From NCBI RefSeq assembly GCF_900110955.1, contig NZ_FOFR01000009.1, positions 186,001 through 250,000 of the forward strand: a stretch of DNA of 64,000 nucleotides, in the 5' to 3' direction. Shown here piece after piece: positions 26,916-35,188 of this stretch. The notes below the pieces were generated by a model that saw nothing but the letters and a program-made list of their open reading frames with translations, made no database searches and was not told where the DNA came from. The number at the start of each line of letters is the position of its first letter. Within the stretch, counting starts at the first letter, position 1. The stretch is from Lentzea xinjiangensis (GTDB taxonomy: Bacteria; Actinomycetota; Actinomycetes; Mycobacteriales; Pseudonocardiaceae). The position numbers and the translations under genes are program-made.

Positions 26916-27891
26916 CGAGCGCGCCGACCTGCTCGCTCTCGATCAGGAACGCGTCGTGCCCGTGCGGCGAGGTGATCACCCGCAGGTCGTCGGCCCCCGG
27001 GATGCCCGCCGCCAGTTCGCGTTGCTGCACCAGCGGGTACAACCGGTCGGAGTCGACGCCGGCCACGATCGTGCGCGCCTCGACCCTCCGCAGGGCCGCC
27101 GCGACGCCGCCGCGTCCGCGCCCGACGTCGTGCGAGTTCATCGCCTCGGTCAGCGCCACGTAGCTGGCCGCGTCGAACCGCCGCGCGAGCTTCTCCGCGT
27201 GGTGGTCCAGGTAGGACTCGACCTCGAAGCGCCCGTCCTCCTGCCTGCGCCGGCCGAACCGCGCCTGCAGCTCCCGCTCGCTGCGGTAGCTGATGTGCGC
27301 GATCCGGCGGGCGATGCCCAGTCCCCGCACCGGATCGGCGTTGATGGCGTGCACCTGGGCGGACGCGAGCCCGATCTGCTCGGCCGACGCCGCGGCCGCG
27401 GTCGCGAGCAGCAGCAGCGACTCGACCCGGTCCGGCTGACCGACCGCCCACTCCACCGCCCGCATCCCGCCCATCGACCCGCCGAGCACGGCGGCCCACC
27501 GGCCGACGCCCAGGTGGTCGGCGAGCAGGACCTCGGCCGCGACCTGGTCCCGGATGGTGAGGGCGGGGAACTCCGGGTACTGCCAGGGCCCGGTGCTGCC
27601 CTGGCAGCCGCCCAGCACGTTCGGCGCCACCACGAAGAACCCGTCGAGCGGACGGCCGGCCCCGATCAGCGCCTCCCACCAGCCCGGCGTCGGGTGACCC
27701 GGCTCCACACCCCCGGCGACGTGGCTGTCACCGGTGAGGGCGTGGAGCACGAGCACCGCGTTGGAGGCCTCGGCGTTCAAGGTCCCCCACGTCTCGTACG
27801 CGAGCTGGAAACCAGGCAGTCCCGCGAACGGCGCGGCGTGGGTGAACCACTTCCGCCGGCCGTCCGGATCACCGAACCGCCAGCCGCCCAC
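26878..27891 (-). CDS. metX: Homoserine O-acetyltransferase
   Basis: 337 residues, alpha/beta-hydrolase fold. Substrate-site and triad motifs are clear: LPGFQLAYETWGTLN, VLVLHALTGDSHVAG, GGCQGSTGPWQ, the nucleophile elbow LGGSMGGMRAVEWA, VAGVDSDRLYPLVQQ (Asp) and SPHGHDAFLIE (His). It activates homoserine with acetyl-CoA for methionine synthesis. Its GTG start shares a base with the TAG stop of metY (TAGTG), so the two are translationally coupled. The leader peptide upstream of metY probably governs both. Confidence 0.93.
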   Translation of the reverse strand: MGGWRFGDPDGRRKWFTHAAPFAGLPGFQLAYETWGTLNAEASNAVLVLHALTGDSHVAGGVEPGHPTPGWWEALIGAGRPLDGFFVVAPNVLGGCQGSTGPWQYPEFPALTIRDQVAAEVLLADHLGVGRWAAVLGGSMGGMRAVEWAVGQPDRVESLLLLATAAAASAEQIGLASAQVHAINADPVRGLGIARRIAHISYRSERELQARFGRRRQEDGRFEVESYLDHHAEKLARRFDAASYVALTEAMNSHDVGRGRGGVAAALRRVEARTIVAGVDSDRLYPLVQQRELAAGIPGADDLRVITSPHGHDAFLIESEQVGALVTELVRVRSGTR

Positions 27892-29177
27892 TACAACTCC
27901 GACTTCGCCGCGCGGAAGCCCGCCTCCAGGTCCTCCTTGAGGTCCTCCAGCCCTTCCAGGCCGACCGACAACCGCACCAGACCGGGCGCGACACCCGCGA
28001 CGAGCTGTTCCTCCGGCGTGAGCTGGCTGTGCGTCGTCGACGCCGGGTGCACGATCAGCGACCGCACGTCCCCGATGTTCACGAGCTGGCTGAACAGGGT
28101 CGTGCCGTCGACGAACGCCCGTCCCGCCTCGACCCCGCCCCGCAGCTCGAAGCTCACGACCGCGCCGGTGCCCCTGGGCAGGTACTTCCGCGCGTTCGCG
28201 TGGAAGGGCGACGACGCGAGGCCCGCGTAGTGGACCTTCTCGACCTCGTCGCGCGCCTCCAGCCACTCGGCGAGCGCCTGGGCGTTCTGCACGTGCCGCT
28301 CGACGCGCAGCGACAACGTCTCGATGCCCTGGATGACCAGGAAGCTGGTCAACGGCGCGATGGCCGCTCCGGTGTCCCGCAGCCCCTGCACCCGCAGCTT
28401 CGCCGCGAACGCCCCGTGCCCGAGCACCGGCCAGTACCGCAGCCCGTTGTAGCTGGGGTCGGGCTCGTGGAAGTCGGGGAACTTCTCCGCCGGGTACTCG
28501 AACTTGCCGCCGTCCACGACCACGCCGGCGATGGCCGTGCCGTGCCCGCCGAGGTACTTCGTGGCGGAGTGGATGACGATGTCCGCGCCGTGCTCCAGCG
28601 GCTTGAGCAGGTACGGCGTGGGCACCGTGTTGTCGACGACCAGGGGCACCTGGTTCTCGTGCGCCACCCGCGCCACGCCCTCGATGTCGAGCACGTGGCT
28701 GCGCGGGTTGGCGAGCGACTCGCCGAAGAACAGCTTGGTGTTGGGCCGGACCGCCGCCTGCCACGCCGCCAGGTCGTCCGGATCGTCCACGAAGGACACT
28801 TCGATGCCGAGCTTGGGCAGCGTGTAGTGGAACAGGTTGTAGGTGCCGCCGTACAGCGACGCGCTGGACACGAGGTGGTCGCCCGCCCGCGCCAGGTTCA
28901 GGATCGCGGCCGTCTCCGCGGCCTGCCCCGAGGCGAACGCGACGGCGGCCACGCCGCCTTCGAGCGCGGCGACCCGCTGCTCGAGCACGTCCTGCGTGGG
29001 GTTGTTGATGCGGGTGTAGATGTTGCCGGGCTCGGCGAGGGCGAAGAGGTCCGCCCCGTGCTGCGTGTCCCGGAAGACGTAGGAGGTGGTCTGGTAGATC
29101 GGCGTGGCGCGAGCACCGGTGGCCGGGTCGGGCGCGGCGCCCGCGTGGATCTGAGTCGTTTCGAAGGACCAGGACAT
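27891..29177 (-). CDS. metY: O-acetylhomoserine sulfhydrylase (PLP-dependent)
   Basis: 428 residues of the Cys/Met metabolism PLP-enzyme family. Features are ETTQIHAGAAPDP at the N terminus, TSYVFRDTQHGADLFALAE, YTRINNPTQDVLEQRVAALEGG, SASLYGGTYNLF, and the PLP Schiff-base lysine in IHSATKYLGGHG. The long insertion and the FxEPDPSYNGLRYW segment are typical of MetY rather than cystathionine gamma-synthase. It makes homocysteine (with sulfide) from the product of MetX, the next gene. A 43-bp gap separates it from an upstream cysteine-containing leader peptide. Confidence 0.93.
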   Translation of the reverse strand: MSWSFETTQIHAGAAPDPATGARATPIYQTTSYVFRDTQHGADLFALAEPGNIYTRINNPTQDVLEQRVAALEGGVAAVAFASGQAAETAAILNLARAGDHLVSSASLYGGTYNLFHYTLPKLGIEVSFVDDPDDLAAWQAAVRPNTKLFFGESLANPRSHVLDIEGVARVAHENQVPLVVDNTVPTPYLLKPLEHGADIVIHSATKYLGGHGTAIAGVVVDGGKFEYPAEKFPDFHEPDPSYNGLRYWPVLGHGAFAAKLRVQGLRDTGAAIAPLTSFLVIQGIETLSLRVERHVQNAQALAEWLEARDEVEKVHYAGLASSPFHANARKYLPRGTGAVVSFELRGGVEAGRAFVDGTTLFSQLVNIGDVRSLIVHPASTTHSQLTPEEQLVAGVAPGLVRLSVGLEGLEDLKEDLEAGFRAAKSEL

Positions 29178-29219
29178 GGCTGTGCTCCAGTTCCGTGCGC
29201 TGACTGAGTGGGCTCTGGA

Positions 29220-29297
29220 TCAACGGAGGCGACGACAGGCCATGCTCGTGACGCGGACGTAGTCCACGTGGCGCCGGCGGACGAGCAACGTGCTCAT
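29220..29297 (-). CDS. Cysteine-containing leader peptide upstream of metYX
   Basis: A 25-residue reading frame (MSTLLVRRRHVDYVRVTS, ending MACRRLR). Short peptides of this form, with an Arg-rich N-terminal half (LVxRRHxD) and a conserved late Cys-Arg, are known upstream of sulfur-assimilation genes in actinobacteria, where ribosome pausing at the Cys codon is thought to sense cysteine supply. The position 43 bp before metY fits. The peptide itself probably has no other function. Strand, distance and motif agree; the attenuation mechanism is inference. Confidence 0.75.
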   Translation of the reverse strand: MSTLLVRRRHVDYVRVTSMACRRLR

Positions 29298-29372
29298 GGT
29301 CACCGACCGTAGGGGTCCGGATGGCCCCGCCGACAGTCCGTCCACCAGGTGAGAACGCTTAGGCTGATCTCC

Positions 29373-30380
29373 ATGCGCACAGCTCTCGTCGGCTACGGAC
29401 TAGGTGGGGCCGCCTTCCACGCACCGTTCATCGCGGCGACCGAGGGCCTGGAGCTCTCGGCGGTGGTCACGGCGAACCCGCGGCGCCGAGCCGAGGTGGC
29501 GCAGCGCTACCCGTCCGCCCGCCTGCTGTCCTCTCTGGACGAGGTGTGGACCGGCGGCTTCGACCTCGTGGTGATCACCACCCCGAACCGCTTCCACGCG
29601 ACCCACGCCCGCCAGGTCCTCGAACACGGGCTCAACGTGGTGGTCGACAAGCCCTTCGCGGCTTCGGCCGCGCAGGCCAGGGCGCTGGCCTCGCTCGCGT
29701 CGGCACGGGGCCTGCTGCTCGTCCCGTTCCACAACCGCCGCTGGGACGGCGACTTCCTGACCGTCCGGAAGCTGCTCGCCACCGGCGCCCTGGGCGCGGT
29801 CCACCGCTTCGAGTCCCGCTTCGAGCGCTACCGGCCCGAGGTCAAGTCGTCGTGGAAGGAGTCCGGCGAGCCGGAGGACCTGGGCAGCATCCTCTTCGAC
29901 CTCGGCACCCACCTGGTGGACCAGTCGGTGGCGCTGTTCGGCCGCCCCCGCTCGGTCCACGCCGAGATCGCCACCGTCCGCCCCGGCGCCAAGGCCGACG
30001 ACGACGTCTTCCTCTCCCTGACCCACGACAACGGCGTCCGCTCCCACCTGTGGATGAGCGCACTGGCCGCCGACCTGGGCCCGCGCTTCCGCGTGCTCGG
30101 CCACGACGCCGCCTACGTGAAGCACGGCATGGACCCCCAGGAGGAGCGGCTCAGGGCCGGCGAGGTTCCGGCGGGTCCCGGCTGGGGCGAGGAACCGGAG
30201 TCGGCCTGGGGCAGGCTGGGCGGCCGTCCCCACCGCACCGAGCCGGGCGCCTACCAGGACTTCTACGCCGCGGTGGCGGCCGGAACGGCGCCCGTGTCCC
30301 CCCAGGACGCGGTGACGGGCCTCGAGGTGCTCGAGGCGGCCGAGCAGTCCGCGGCGACGGGCGAGAGCGTCCGCCTCTGA
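29373..30380 (+). CDS. Gfo/Idh/MocA-family oxidoreductase
   Basis: 335 residues from ATG 29373; a GTG at 29349 would add 8 residues. The N-terminal Rossmann fold starts ALVGYGLGGAAFHAPFI, followed by ITTPNRFHATHARQVLEHGLNVVVDKPFA (the family DKP/EKP motif). The C-terminal α/β domain contains LGSILFDLGTHLVDQSVALFGRP, where the Asp/His pair is typical of the active site. These NAD(P) enzymes oxidise or reduce sugars, inositols and similar compounds; substrate unknown. It is monocistronic and convergent with the Nudix regulator gene. Confidence 0.88.
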   Translation: MRTALVGYGLGGAAFHAPFIAATEGLELSAVVTANPRRRAEVAQRYPSARLLSSLDEVWTGGFDLVVITTPNRFHATHARQVLEHGLNVVVDKPFAASAAQARALASLASARGLLLVPFHNRRWDGDFLTVRKLLATGALGAVHRFESRFERYRPEVKSSWKESGEPEDLGSILFDLGTHLVDQSVALFGRPRSVHAEIATVRPGAKADDDVFLSLTHDNGVRSHLWMSALAADLGPRFRVLGHDAAYVKHGMDPQEERLRAGEVPAGPGWGEEPESAWGRLGGRPHRTEPGAYQDFYAAVAAGTAPVSPQDAVTGLEVLEAAEQSAATGESVRL

Positions 30381-30402
30381 GCGCGCCGCCGGGGGACGGG
30401 CC

Positions 30403-31080
30403 TCAGCCCCGCACCAACGGCGGGTGCAGCACCGCCGCGTCCCCCCGCCGGTACAGCGCGGCCGGCCGTCCCCCGTCCCGGGCGGTCGTCTGCCCGGTGG
30501 CGGTCAGGAAGCCCTCCGCCCCGGTCACCTTGCGGTGGAAGTTCCGCGGGTCCAGCGAGACGCCCCAGACGATCTCGTAGACCCGCCGCAGCTCCGCCAC
30601 CGTGAACTCCCGGCCGCAGAACGCGGTTCCCAGCGGCGTGTACTCGAGCTTGGCCCTGGCCCTCTCCACGCCGTCGCCCAGGATCACCGAGTGGTCGAAC
30701 GCGAGCGACGACACCTCCGAGACCGGCACCCAGGACGCGGCCGCGGCGTCGGTCCCCGCCACCGGCACCGGCAGGTCGGGCGCGAGCGCCAGGTAGGCGA
30801 CGGACACCACCCTCATCCGCGGGTCGCGGCGCGGTTCCCCGTAGGTCCCCAGCTGCTCGAGGTGCAGCCCGGACACCCCGGTCTCCTCGGCGAGCTCCCT
30901 GGCGGCGGCGTCGTCCACGGACTCGGCGATCCGGACGAACCCGCCCGGCAACGCCCACCGCCCCCGGAACGGCGCCTCTCCCCTGCGGACCAGCAGCGCG
31001 CACAGCGCATCGGAGCGCACGGTCAGCACCACGAGGTCGACCGTGACCGCGAAGGGAGGGAAATCACCTGGCGAGTACAC
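30403..31080 (-). CDS. NrtR-like Nudix-domain transcriptional regulator
   Basis: 225 residues from GTG. The Nudix domain (about 8-140) has an intact box, GGFVRIAESVDDAAARELAEETGV, matching G-x5-E-x7-REL-x-EE-x-G. A C-terminal winged-helix part (about 150-225; YTPLGTAFCGREFTVAELRRVYEIVWG, then DPRNFHRKV) is the NrtR arrangement, in which a Nudix-like domain senses ADP-ribose and the wHTH represses NAD-metabolism genes. NrtR proteins often lack a functional Nudix box; here it is complete, so hydrolase activity is possible. It is divergent from an SPFH/NAD-kinase-like pair across a dyad, its likely target. Confidence 0.8.
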   Translation of the reverse strand: MYSPGDFPPFAVTVDLVVLTVRSDALCALLVRRGEAPFRGRWALPGGFVRIAESVDDAAARELAEETGVSGLHLEQLGTYGEPRRDPRMRVVSVAYLALAPDLPVPVAGTDAAAASWVPVSEVSSLAFDHSVILGDGVERARAKLEYTPLGTAFCGREFTVAELRRVYEIVWGVSLDPRNFHRKVTGAEGFLTATGQTTARDGGRPAALYRRGDAAVLHPPLVRG

Positions 31081-31096
31081 GCCGGCGAGTATAGGG

Positions 31097-31117
31097 TTAT
31101 CGTCAGATCGACGAGAA
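31097..31117. promoter_or_regulatory. Dyad TTATCGTC-N5-GACGAGAA, candidate NrtR-type operator
   Basis: Arms pair at 7 of 8 positions around AGATC. The site lies 16 bp from the Nudix regulator's GTG and 22 bp from the SPFH gene's ATG, placed to control both. The TCGTC/GACGA core resembles published NrtR sites in outline, but this is from memory. Confidence 0.55.
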
Positions 31118-31139
31118 GACCCGACCGAGGAGCCGCGAC

Positions 31140-32087
31140 ATGGCCGACATCAGCACCTACCCCGGACTCCGCCACCTGCGGGGAGCCCCGACCGTCCACA
31201 TCAGACACATTAGGAAGGGTGAGGTGGTCCACGAGGGCACCGGCCTGAGCTTCTGGTTCCGCCCCAGAACGGCGGTGCTGAGCGAAGTCCCGGTCGACGA
31301 CCGGGAACTGCCGATGCTCTTCCACGCCCGCACCGGGGACTACCAGGACGTCACCGTCCAGCTGACGGTCACCTACCGCTGCACCGACCCGGAGACCGCC
31401 ACCTCGAGGATCGACTTCTCGATCGACCCCGACACGGGCACCTGGCGCCGGGACCCGCTGAGCCAGATCGCGAACACCCTCACCGAGAGCACCCAGCAGC
31501 ACGCGCTGGAGGTCCTCGCCACCCTGGACCTCGACACCGCCATCCGCACCGGCGTCGAGCGGGTCAAGCAGCAGGTGGCGGAGAACCTCACCGCGGACCA
31601 CATCGGCCTGCGGATCACCGACGTCCGGGTCGTCGCCATCCGCCCCGACGCCGACATGGAGAAGGCGCTCCAGACCACCGTCCGGGAACGCGTGCAGCAG
31701 GAAGCCGACAAGGCCACCTACGAGCGCCGCGCGATCGCCGTGGAACGCGAGCGCGCGATCGGTGAGAACGAGCTGCAGAACCAGATCGAGCTCGCGAAGC
31801 GCGAAGAGCTCCTCGTCGTGCAGCGAGGGGCGAACGCCCTCCGGAAGGCGGAGGACCACGCCAGGGCCAGCCGGGTCGCCGACGACGCCAAGGCCGAGAG
31901 CATCCGCAAGCTCGCCGAGGCGGAGGCGGCCGGCGAGAAGGCGCGCCTCGACGCCTACCGGGAGGTCCCGCAGAGCACCCTGCTGGCGCTCGCGGCCAAG
32001 GAGCTCGCGGGCAACCTGCCGGAGATCGGCAGCATCACGCTCACGCCGGACCTCGTCCAGCCGATCCTGCAACGGCTCGCGCGATGA
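31140..32087 (+). CDS. SPFH/band-7 domain protein without membrane segment
   Basis: 315 residues. The SPFH domain (about 25-190: VHIRHIRKGEVVHEGTGLSFWFRPRTA, LPMLFHARTGDYQDVTVQLTVTYRCTD) is followed by a long charged coiled-coil (about 185-280: TTVRERVQQEADKATYERRAIAVERERAIG) of flotillin type. Unlike most flotillins it lacks an N-terminal transmembrane helix, so it would be cytosolic or peripherally bound. The ribosome-binding site GGAG lies 8 bp before ATG. Its stop overlaps the start of the NAD-kinase-like gene (ATGA), and both are divergent from an NrtR-like regulator. An oligomeric scaffold for a NAD-related reaction is my inference. Confidence 0.82.
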   Translation: MADISTYPGLRHLRGAPTVHIRHIRKGEVVHEGTGLSFWFRPRTAVLSEVPVDDRELPMLFHARTGDYQDVTVQLTVTYRCTDPETATSRIDFSIDPDTGTWRRDPLSQIANTLTESTQQHALEVLATLDLDTAIRTGVERVKQQVAENLTADHIGLRITDVRVVAIRPDADMEKALQTTVRERVQQEADKATYERRAIAVERERAIGENELQNQIELAKREELLVVQRGANALRKAEDHARASRVADDAKAESIRKLAEAEAAGEKARLDAYREVPQSTLLALAAKELAGNLPEIGSITLTPDLVQPILQRLAR

Positions 32088-32935
32088 GCCTCGCACCGCG
32101 AATCGTGCTGGTGCACAGGCGCACCGAGCTGACAGAGTTGCTCGCACGACATGGCACCCGCGGCCAGGTCGAGTTCTTCCTGAAGTCCCGCGGCAGAACC
32201 CTGGACGAGGTGGTGCACCGTGACCAGCAGACCCGGAAAGCGCTGGGAGACGTCAGCGCCGCGATCCCGCTCGACTGGCGCCGCGGCGTGGTCGAGAGGG
32301 AAGACCTGTCCCGGTTCCTGTTCGCGCCCGAGGACGTAGTCGTCATCGTCGGGCAGGACGGGCTGGTCGCGAACGTCGCGAAGTACCTCGACGGCCAGCC
32401 CGTGATCGGCATCAACCCCGAGCCGGGCGTGCTCGCGAAGCACGCCCCGCGGGACGCCCGGGAACTGTTGCACAGCACCGACGACACCGAGGACCGCACG
32501 ATGGTCGAGGCCCGCTCGGACGACGGCCAGGTTCTCCTCGCGCTCAACGAGGTCTACGTCGGGCACCCGAGCCACCAGACCAGCCGGTACCGCGTGCTCG
32601 GCGAACGCCAGGCGTCGTCGGGCGTCCTCGTCGGCAGCGGCACCGGCGCGACGGGCTGGTGCGGCTCCGCCCACCGGGAGAGGGCGAGCGCGACCAGGCT
32701 GCCGGAACCCGCCGAGCGCAGGCTCGTCTGGTTCGTCCGGGAGGCGTGGTCCTCGCCGGGCACCGGCATCGCGCACACCGAGGGCGAGATCACCGGCAAG
32801 AGCCTCGACATCGACGTCGAGTCCGACGGCCTGGTGGCGTTCGGCGACGGCATCGAGAGCGACGCGCTACGGCTGCACTGGGGTCAGCGGCTGAGCATCG
32901 GGCTCGCCGCCCGCCGGCTCCGCCTCGTGCGCTGA
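32084..32935 (+). CDS. NAD-kinase-like (diacylglycerol/ATP-NAD kinase fold) protein
   Basis: 283 residues. The layout follows NAD kinase: VVIVGQDGLVANVAKYLDGQPVIGINPEPG (normally GGDGT), LLALNEVYVGHPSHQTSRYRV (the conserved Asn-Glu), then SGVLVGSGTGATGWCGSA (normally STPTGSTAY). The GGDGT motif reads GQDGL, so the ATP-phosphate loop is altered, and activity on NAD is uncertain. It could be a divergent NAD(H) kinase, a kinase for a related dinucleotide or a sensor. It is coupled to the SPFH gene by ATGA and overlaps the convergent MFS gene by 69 bp. NrtR-like control supports a NAD link. Confidence 0.72.
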   Translation: MSLAPRIVLVHRRTELTELLARHGTRGQVEFFLKSRGRTLDEVVHRDQQTRKALGDVSAAIPLDWRRGVVEREDLSRFLFAPEDVVVIVGQDGLVANVAKYLDGQPVIGINPEPGVLAKHAPRDARELLHSTDDTEDRTMVEARSDDGQVLLALNEVYVGHPSHQTSRYRVLGERQASSGVLVGSGTGATGWCGSAHRERASATRLPEPAERRLVWFVREAWSSPGTGIAHTEGEITGKSLDIDVESDGLVAFGDGIESDALRLHWGQRLSIGLAARRLRLVR

Positions 32936-34144
32936 GCCGATCACCAGCAGGCAGGTGCCGGACAGCACCGCGCCCGCGATCAGGTAGAGCGCGATGGCCC
33001 AGGTTCCCGTGCGCAGCAACGACTGCGCGACGAGCGGGGCGAGCCCGCCACCCAGCACCGCGCCGAGCTGGAAGCTCAGCGCCACCCCGCTGTAGCGCAC
33101 CCTGGTCACGAAGAGCTCGGCGAAGTACGCGGCCGACGGGCCGAACAACGCCGCCGAGCCCGCGAACCCGAGCACCATCGCGAAGGTGAACCAGCCCGAG
33201 TCCGTCAGCCAGAACAACGGGAACGCGAACGCGGCCTGGAAGACCGCGCCGCCGAACATCACCGGCAACCGCCCGACCCGGTCCGACAGCCGGGCGAACG
33301 CCGGCACCGCGACCACCTGTGCCAGCGACCCCACGACGGTCGCGACGAGCAGGTCGTCCGCCGAGATCCGCAACGCCGTGCGGCCGTAACCGATCATGAA
33401 CACGCTCAGCACGTAGATGAAGACCGTGAAGCCCAGGTTCACACCGGCGCCCAGCAGCACCACGCGCCACCGGGTGCGCAGCACCTCGGCGATCGGCAAC
33501 CGCGACCTCTCCACCCGCGCGAACCGCGGGCTCTCCGACACGCGCAACCGGATGTAGAGGCCGATCCCGACCAGCACGAGCGAGAACAGGAACGGCAGCC
33601 GCCAGCCCCAGCTCAGGAAGTCCGGTCCGGACGCGCGCGACGACAGGTACATCGCCAGGTTCGCCAGCACGAGCCCGACCGGCGAGCCGATGAACACCCA
33701 GCTGCCGTACCAGCCCCACCGGCCCGGCGGCGCGTGCTCGACGGCCATCAGCGACGCACCGCTCTGCTCGCCGCCCATGAAGAAGCCCTGCACCAGCCGC
33801 AGCACCACCAGCGACACCGGAGCGAGGATGCCCACCTGCGCGTACGTCGGCAGCAGGCCGATCATCGCCGTCGAGACACCCGTGACCGACAACGTGATCA
33901 CGAGCATCGCCCGCCGCCCGACCCGGTCGCCGAGGTGCCCGATCACCGCGCCGCCCAGCGGCCGGGCGAGGAAGCCCGCGCCGAACGTCGCGAACGCGAG
34001 CAGCACCCCCACGCGCGGGTCGAACTGCGGGAAGAAGATCTTGTCGAACACGAGCGCAGAAGCCGTGCCGTAGAGCAGGAAGTCGTACAGCTCGATCGCG
34101 TTGCCCGCCGCCGATGCCGCGGCCGCCTTGCGCACCCCCGTCAT
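32867..34144 (-). CDS. MFS transporter, metabolite:H+ symporter (MHS) family
   Basis: 425 residues, 12 predicted membrane helices. Family marks are NAIELYDFLLYGTASALVF at the N terminus, GHLGDRVGRRAMLVITLSVTG (loop 2-3 motif with Asp and Arg), LRLVQGFFMGGEQSGASLMAVEHAP, and RLSDRVGRLPVM in the second half. Members import citrate, shikimate, ketoglutarate, osmolytes and other organic acids with protons; substrate unclear here. It is a single gene whose 3' end overlaps the NAD-kinase-like gene. Confidence 0.88.
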   Translation of the reverse strand: MTGVRKAAAASAAGNAIELYDFLLYGTASALVFDKIFFPQFDPRVGVLLAFATFGAGFLARPLGGAVIGHLGDRVGRRAMLVITLSVTGVSTAMIGLLPTYAQVGILAPVSLVVLRLVQGFFMGGEQSGASLMAVEHAPPGRWGWYGSWVFIGSPVGLVLANLAMYLSSRASGPDFLSWGWRLPFLFSLVLVGIGLYIRLRVSESPRFARVERSRLPIAEVLRTRWRVVLLGAGVNLGFTVFIYVLSVFMIGYGRTALRISADDLLVATVVGSLAQVVAVPAFARLSDRVGRLPVMFGGAVFQAAFAFPLFWLTDSGWFTFAMVLGFAGSAALFGPSAAYFAELFVTRVRYSGVALSFQLGAVLGGGLAPLVAQSLLRTGTWAIALYLIAGAVLSGTCLLVIGSAHEAEPAGGEPDAQPLTPVQP

Positions 34145-34231
34145 CGTTCCAGCCTGGTGGAGGGATTGACAGTGCGCAATGGTCCGGCCACCCTTCGTCC
34201 TACGCTCCTACTGCTCAGTAACGAGGTAGCA

Positions 34232-35101
34232 ATGACGCGCCGAGTGACTGTTGTTTCCCTGCTCACGGCCATGATCGCCACCCTGCTGGCACCACCCGCC
34301 GGCGCCGCCCCGAGGTATCGCAACTACGTCTCGCTCGGGGACTCGTTCGTGTCGGGACCGTTCATCCCCCTGCAACGGCTCGATCCGTTGAGCTGCTTCA
34401 AGTCCACCCAGAACTACCCGTCCGCCCTCGCGAGGAGGCTCGGCATCGCGAACTTCACCGACATCTCCTGCGGTGGAGCGCAGACCAAGGACATGGCGGG
34501 CGTGCAGAGCGGCGTTCCCGGCCAGTCCGTGCCCCAGTTCTCCGCCTTGGAGGCGGACACGGACCTCGTCACCATCTCCATCGGCGGCAACGACATCGGC
34601 TTCTCCGACATCATCCTGACCTGCGCCGGCAAGAGCGTGCTCGACCCTGGCGGCGCGCCCTGCAGGGCGAACTACGGCGACTCCCTCTCCCAACGCGTCG
34701 CCGCGACCGCGCCCAAGGTCGCCGAGGTGCTCAGGGGCATCAAGCAGCGCTCCCCCAACGCCAGGATCGTCGTGGTCGGCTACCTGCGGATCCTGCCCCC
34801 GGCCGGTGGCTGCTGGCCGGTCGTGCCCATCTCCCGGGGCGACGTGCCGTACCTCGACGACGTCCAGAGGCAGCTCAACGCCATGCTCGGCGCCCAGGCC
34901 CGAGCCGCCGGCGCCACCTTCGTGAACCCCTACGACATCAGCCTCGGCCGCGACACGTGCGCGGCGCCGTGGGACAAGTGGGTCGAGGGCATCATCCCGA
35001 CCAGCCCGGCCTTCCCGGTCCACCCGAACGCCGGCGGCATGGCGGCGGTCGGTGCCCAGGTGGCCGCGGCGCTCGCGGGGACGGAGTCCGCGGGCGTGTA
35101 G
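34232..35101 (+). CDS. Secreted SGNH-hydrolase-family lipase/esterase (second copy in the window)
   Basis: 289 residues. The signal peptide (about 1-25) ends PPAGAA. Catalytic blocks are YVSLGDSFVSGP (Ser), DISCGGAQT, ISIGGNDIGFSDI and FPVHPNAGGMAAV (His). Six Cys residues fit disulfide-stabilised extracellular lipases. It resembles the SGNH protein at 17238-18023 only in the blocks, so the two are distant paralogues. Start at ATG 34232, the only one placing the signal peptide correctly. It is followed 87 bp later by a secreted protease inhibitor gene. Confidence 0.87.
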   Translation: MTRRVTVVSLLTAMIATLLAPPAGAAPRYRNYVSLGDSFVSGPFIPLQRLDPLSCFKSTQNYPSALARRLGIANFTDISCGGAQTKDMAGVQSGVPGQSVPQFSALEADTDLVTISIGGNDIGFSDIILTCAGKSVLDPGGAPCRANYGDSLSQRVAATAPKVAEVLRGIKQRSPNARIVVVGYLRILPPAGGCWPVVPISRGDVPYLDDVQRQLNAMLGAQARAAGATFVNPYDISLGRDTCAAPWDKWVEGIIPTSPAFPVHPNAGGMAAVGAQVAAALAGTESAGV

Positions 35102-35188
35102 TTGCACGCGGTTCCGGCGGTTTACACGATCCGGTGTTACCGCCGAGTTGGTTGGAGATCCGGGTCCTCGCCGCGCCAGAGTGGTGGC

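Noticed and set aside
34209..34220. TACTG-CT-CAGTA dyad upstream of the second SGNH gene, similar in core to the 8019-8037 palindrome
   Set aside because: Arms of 5 bp are short, the spacing differs, and the shared TCAGTA core is too small to claim a common regulator.
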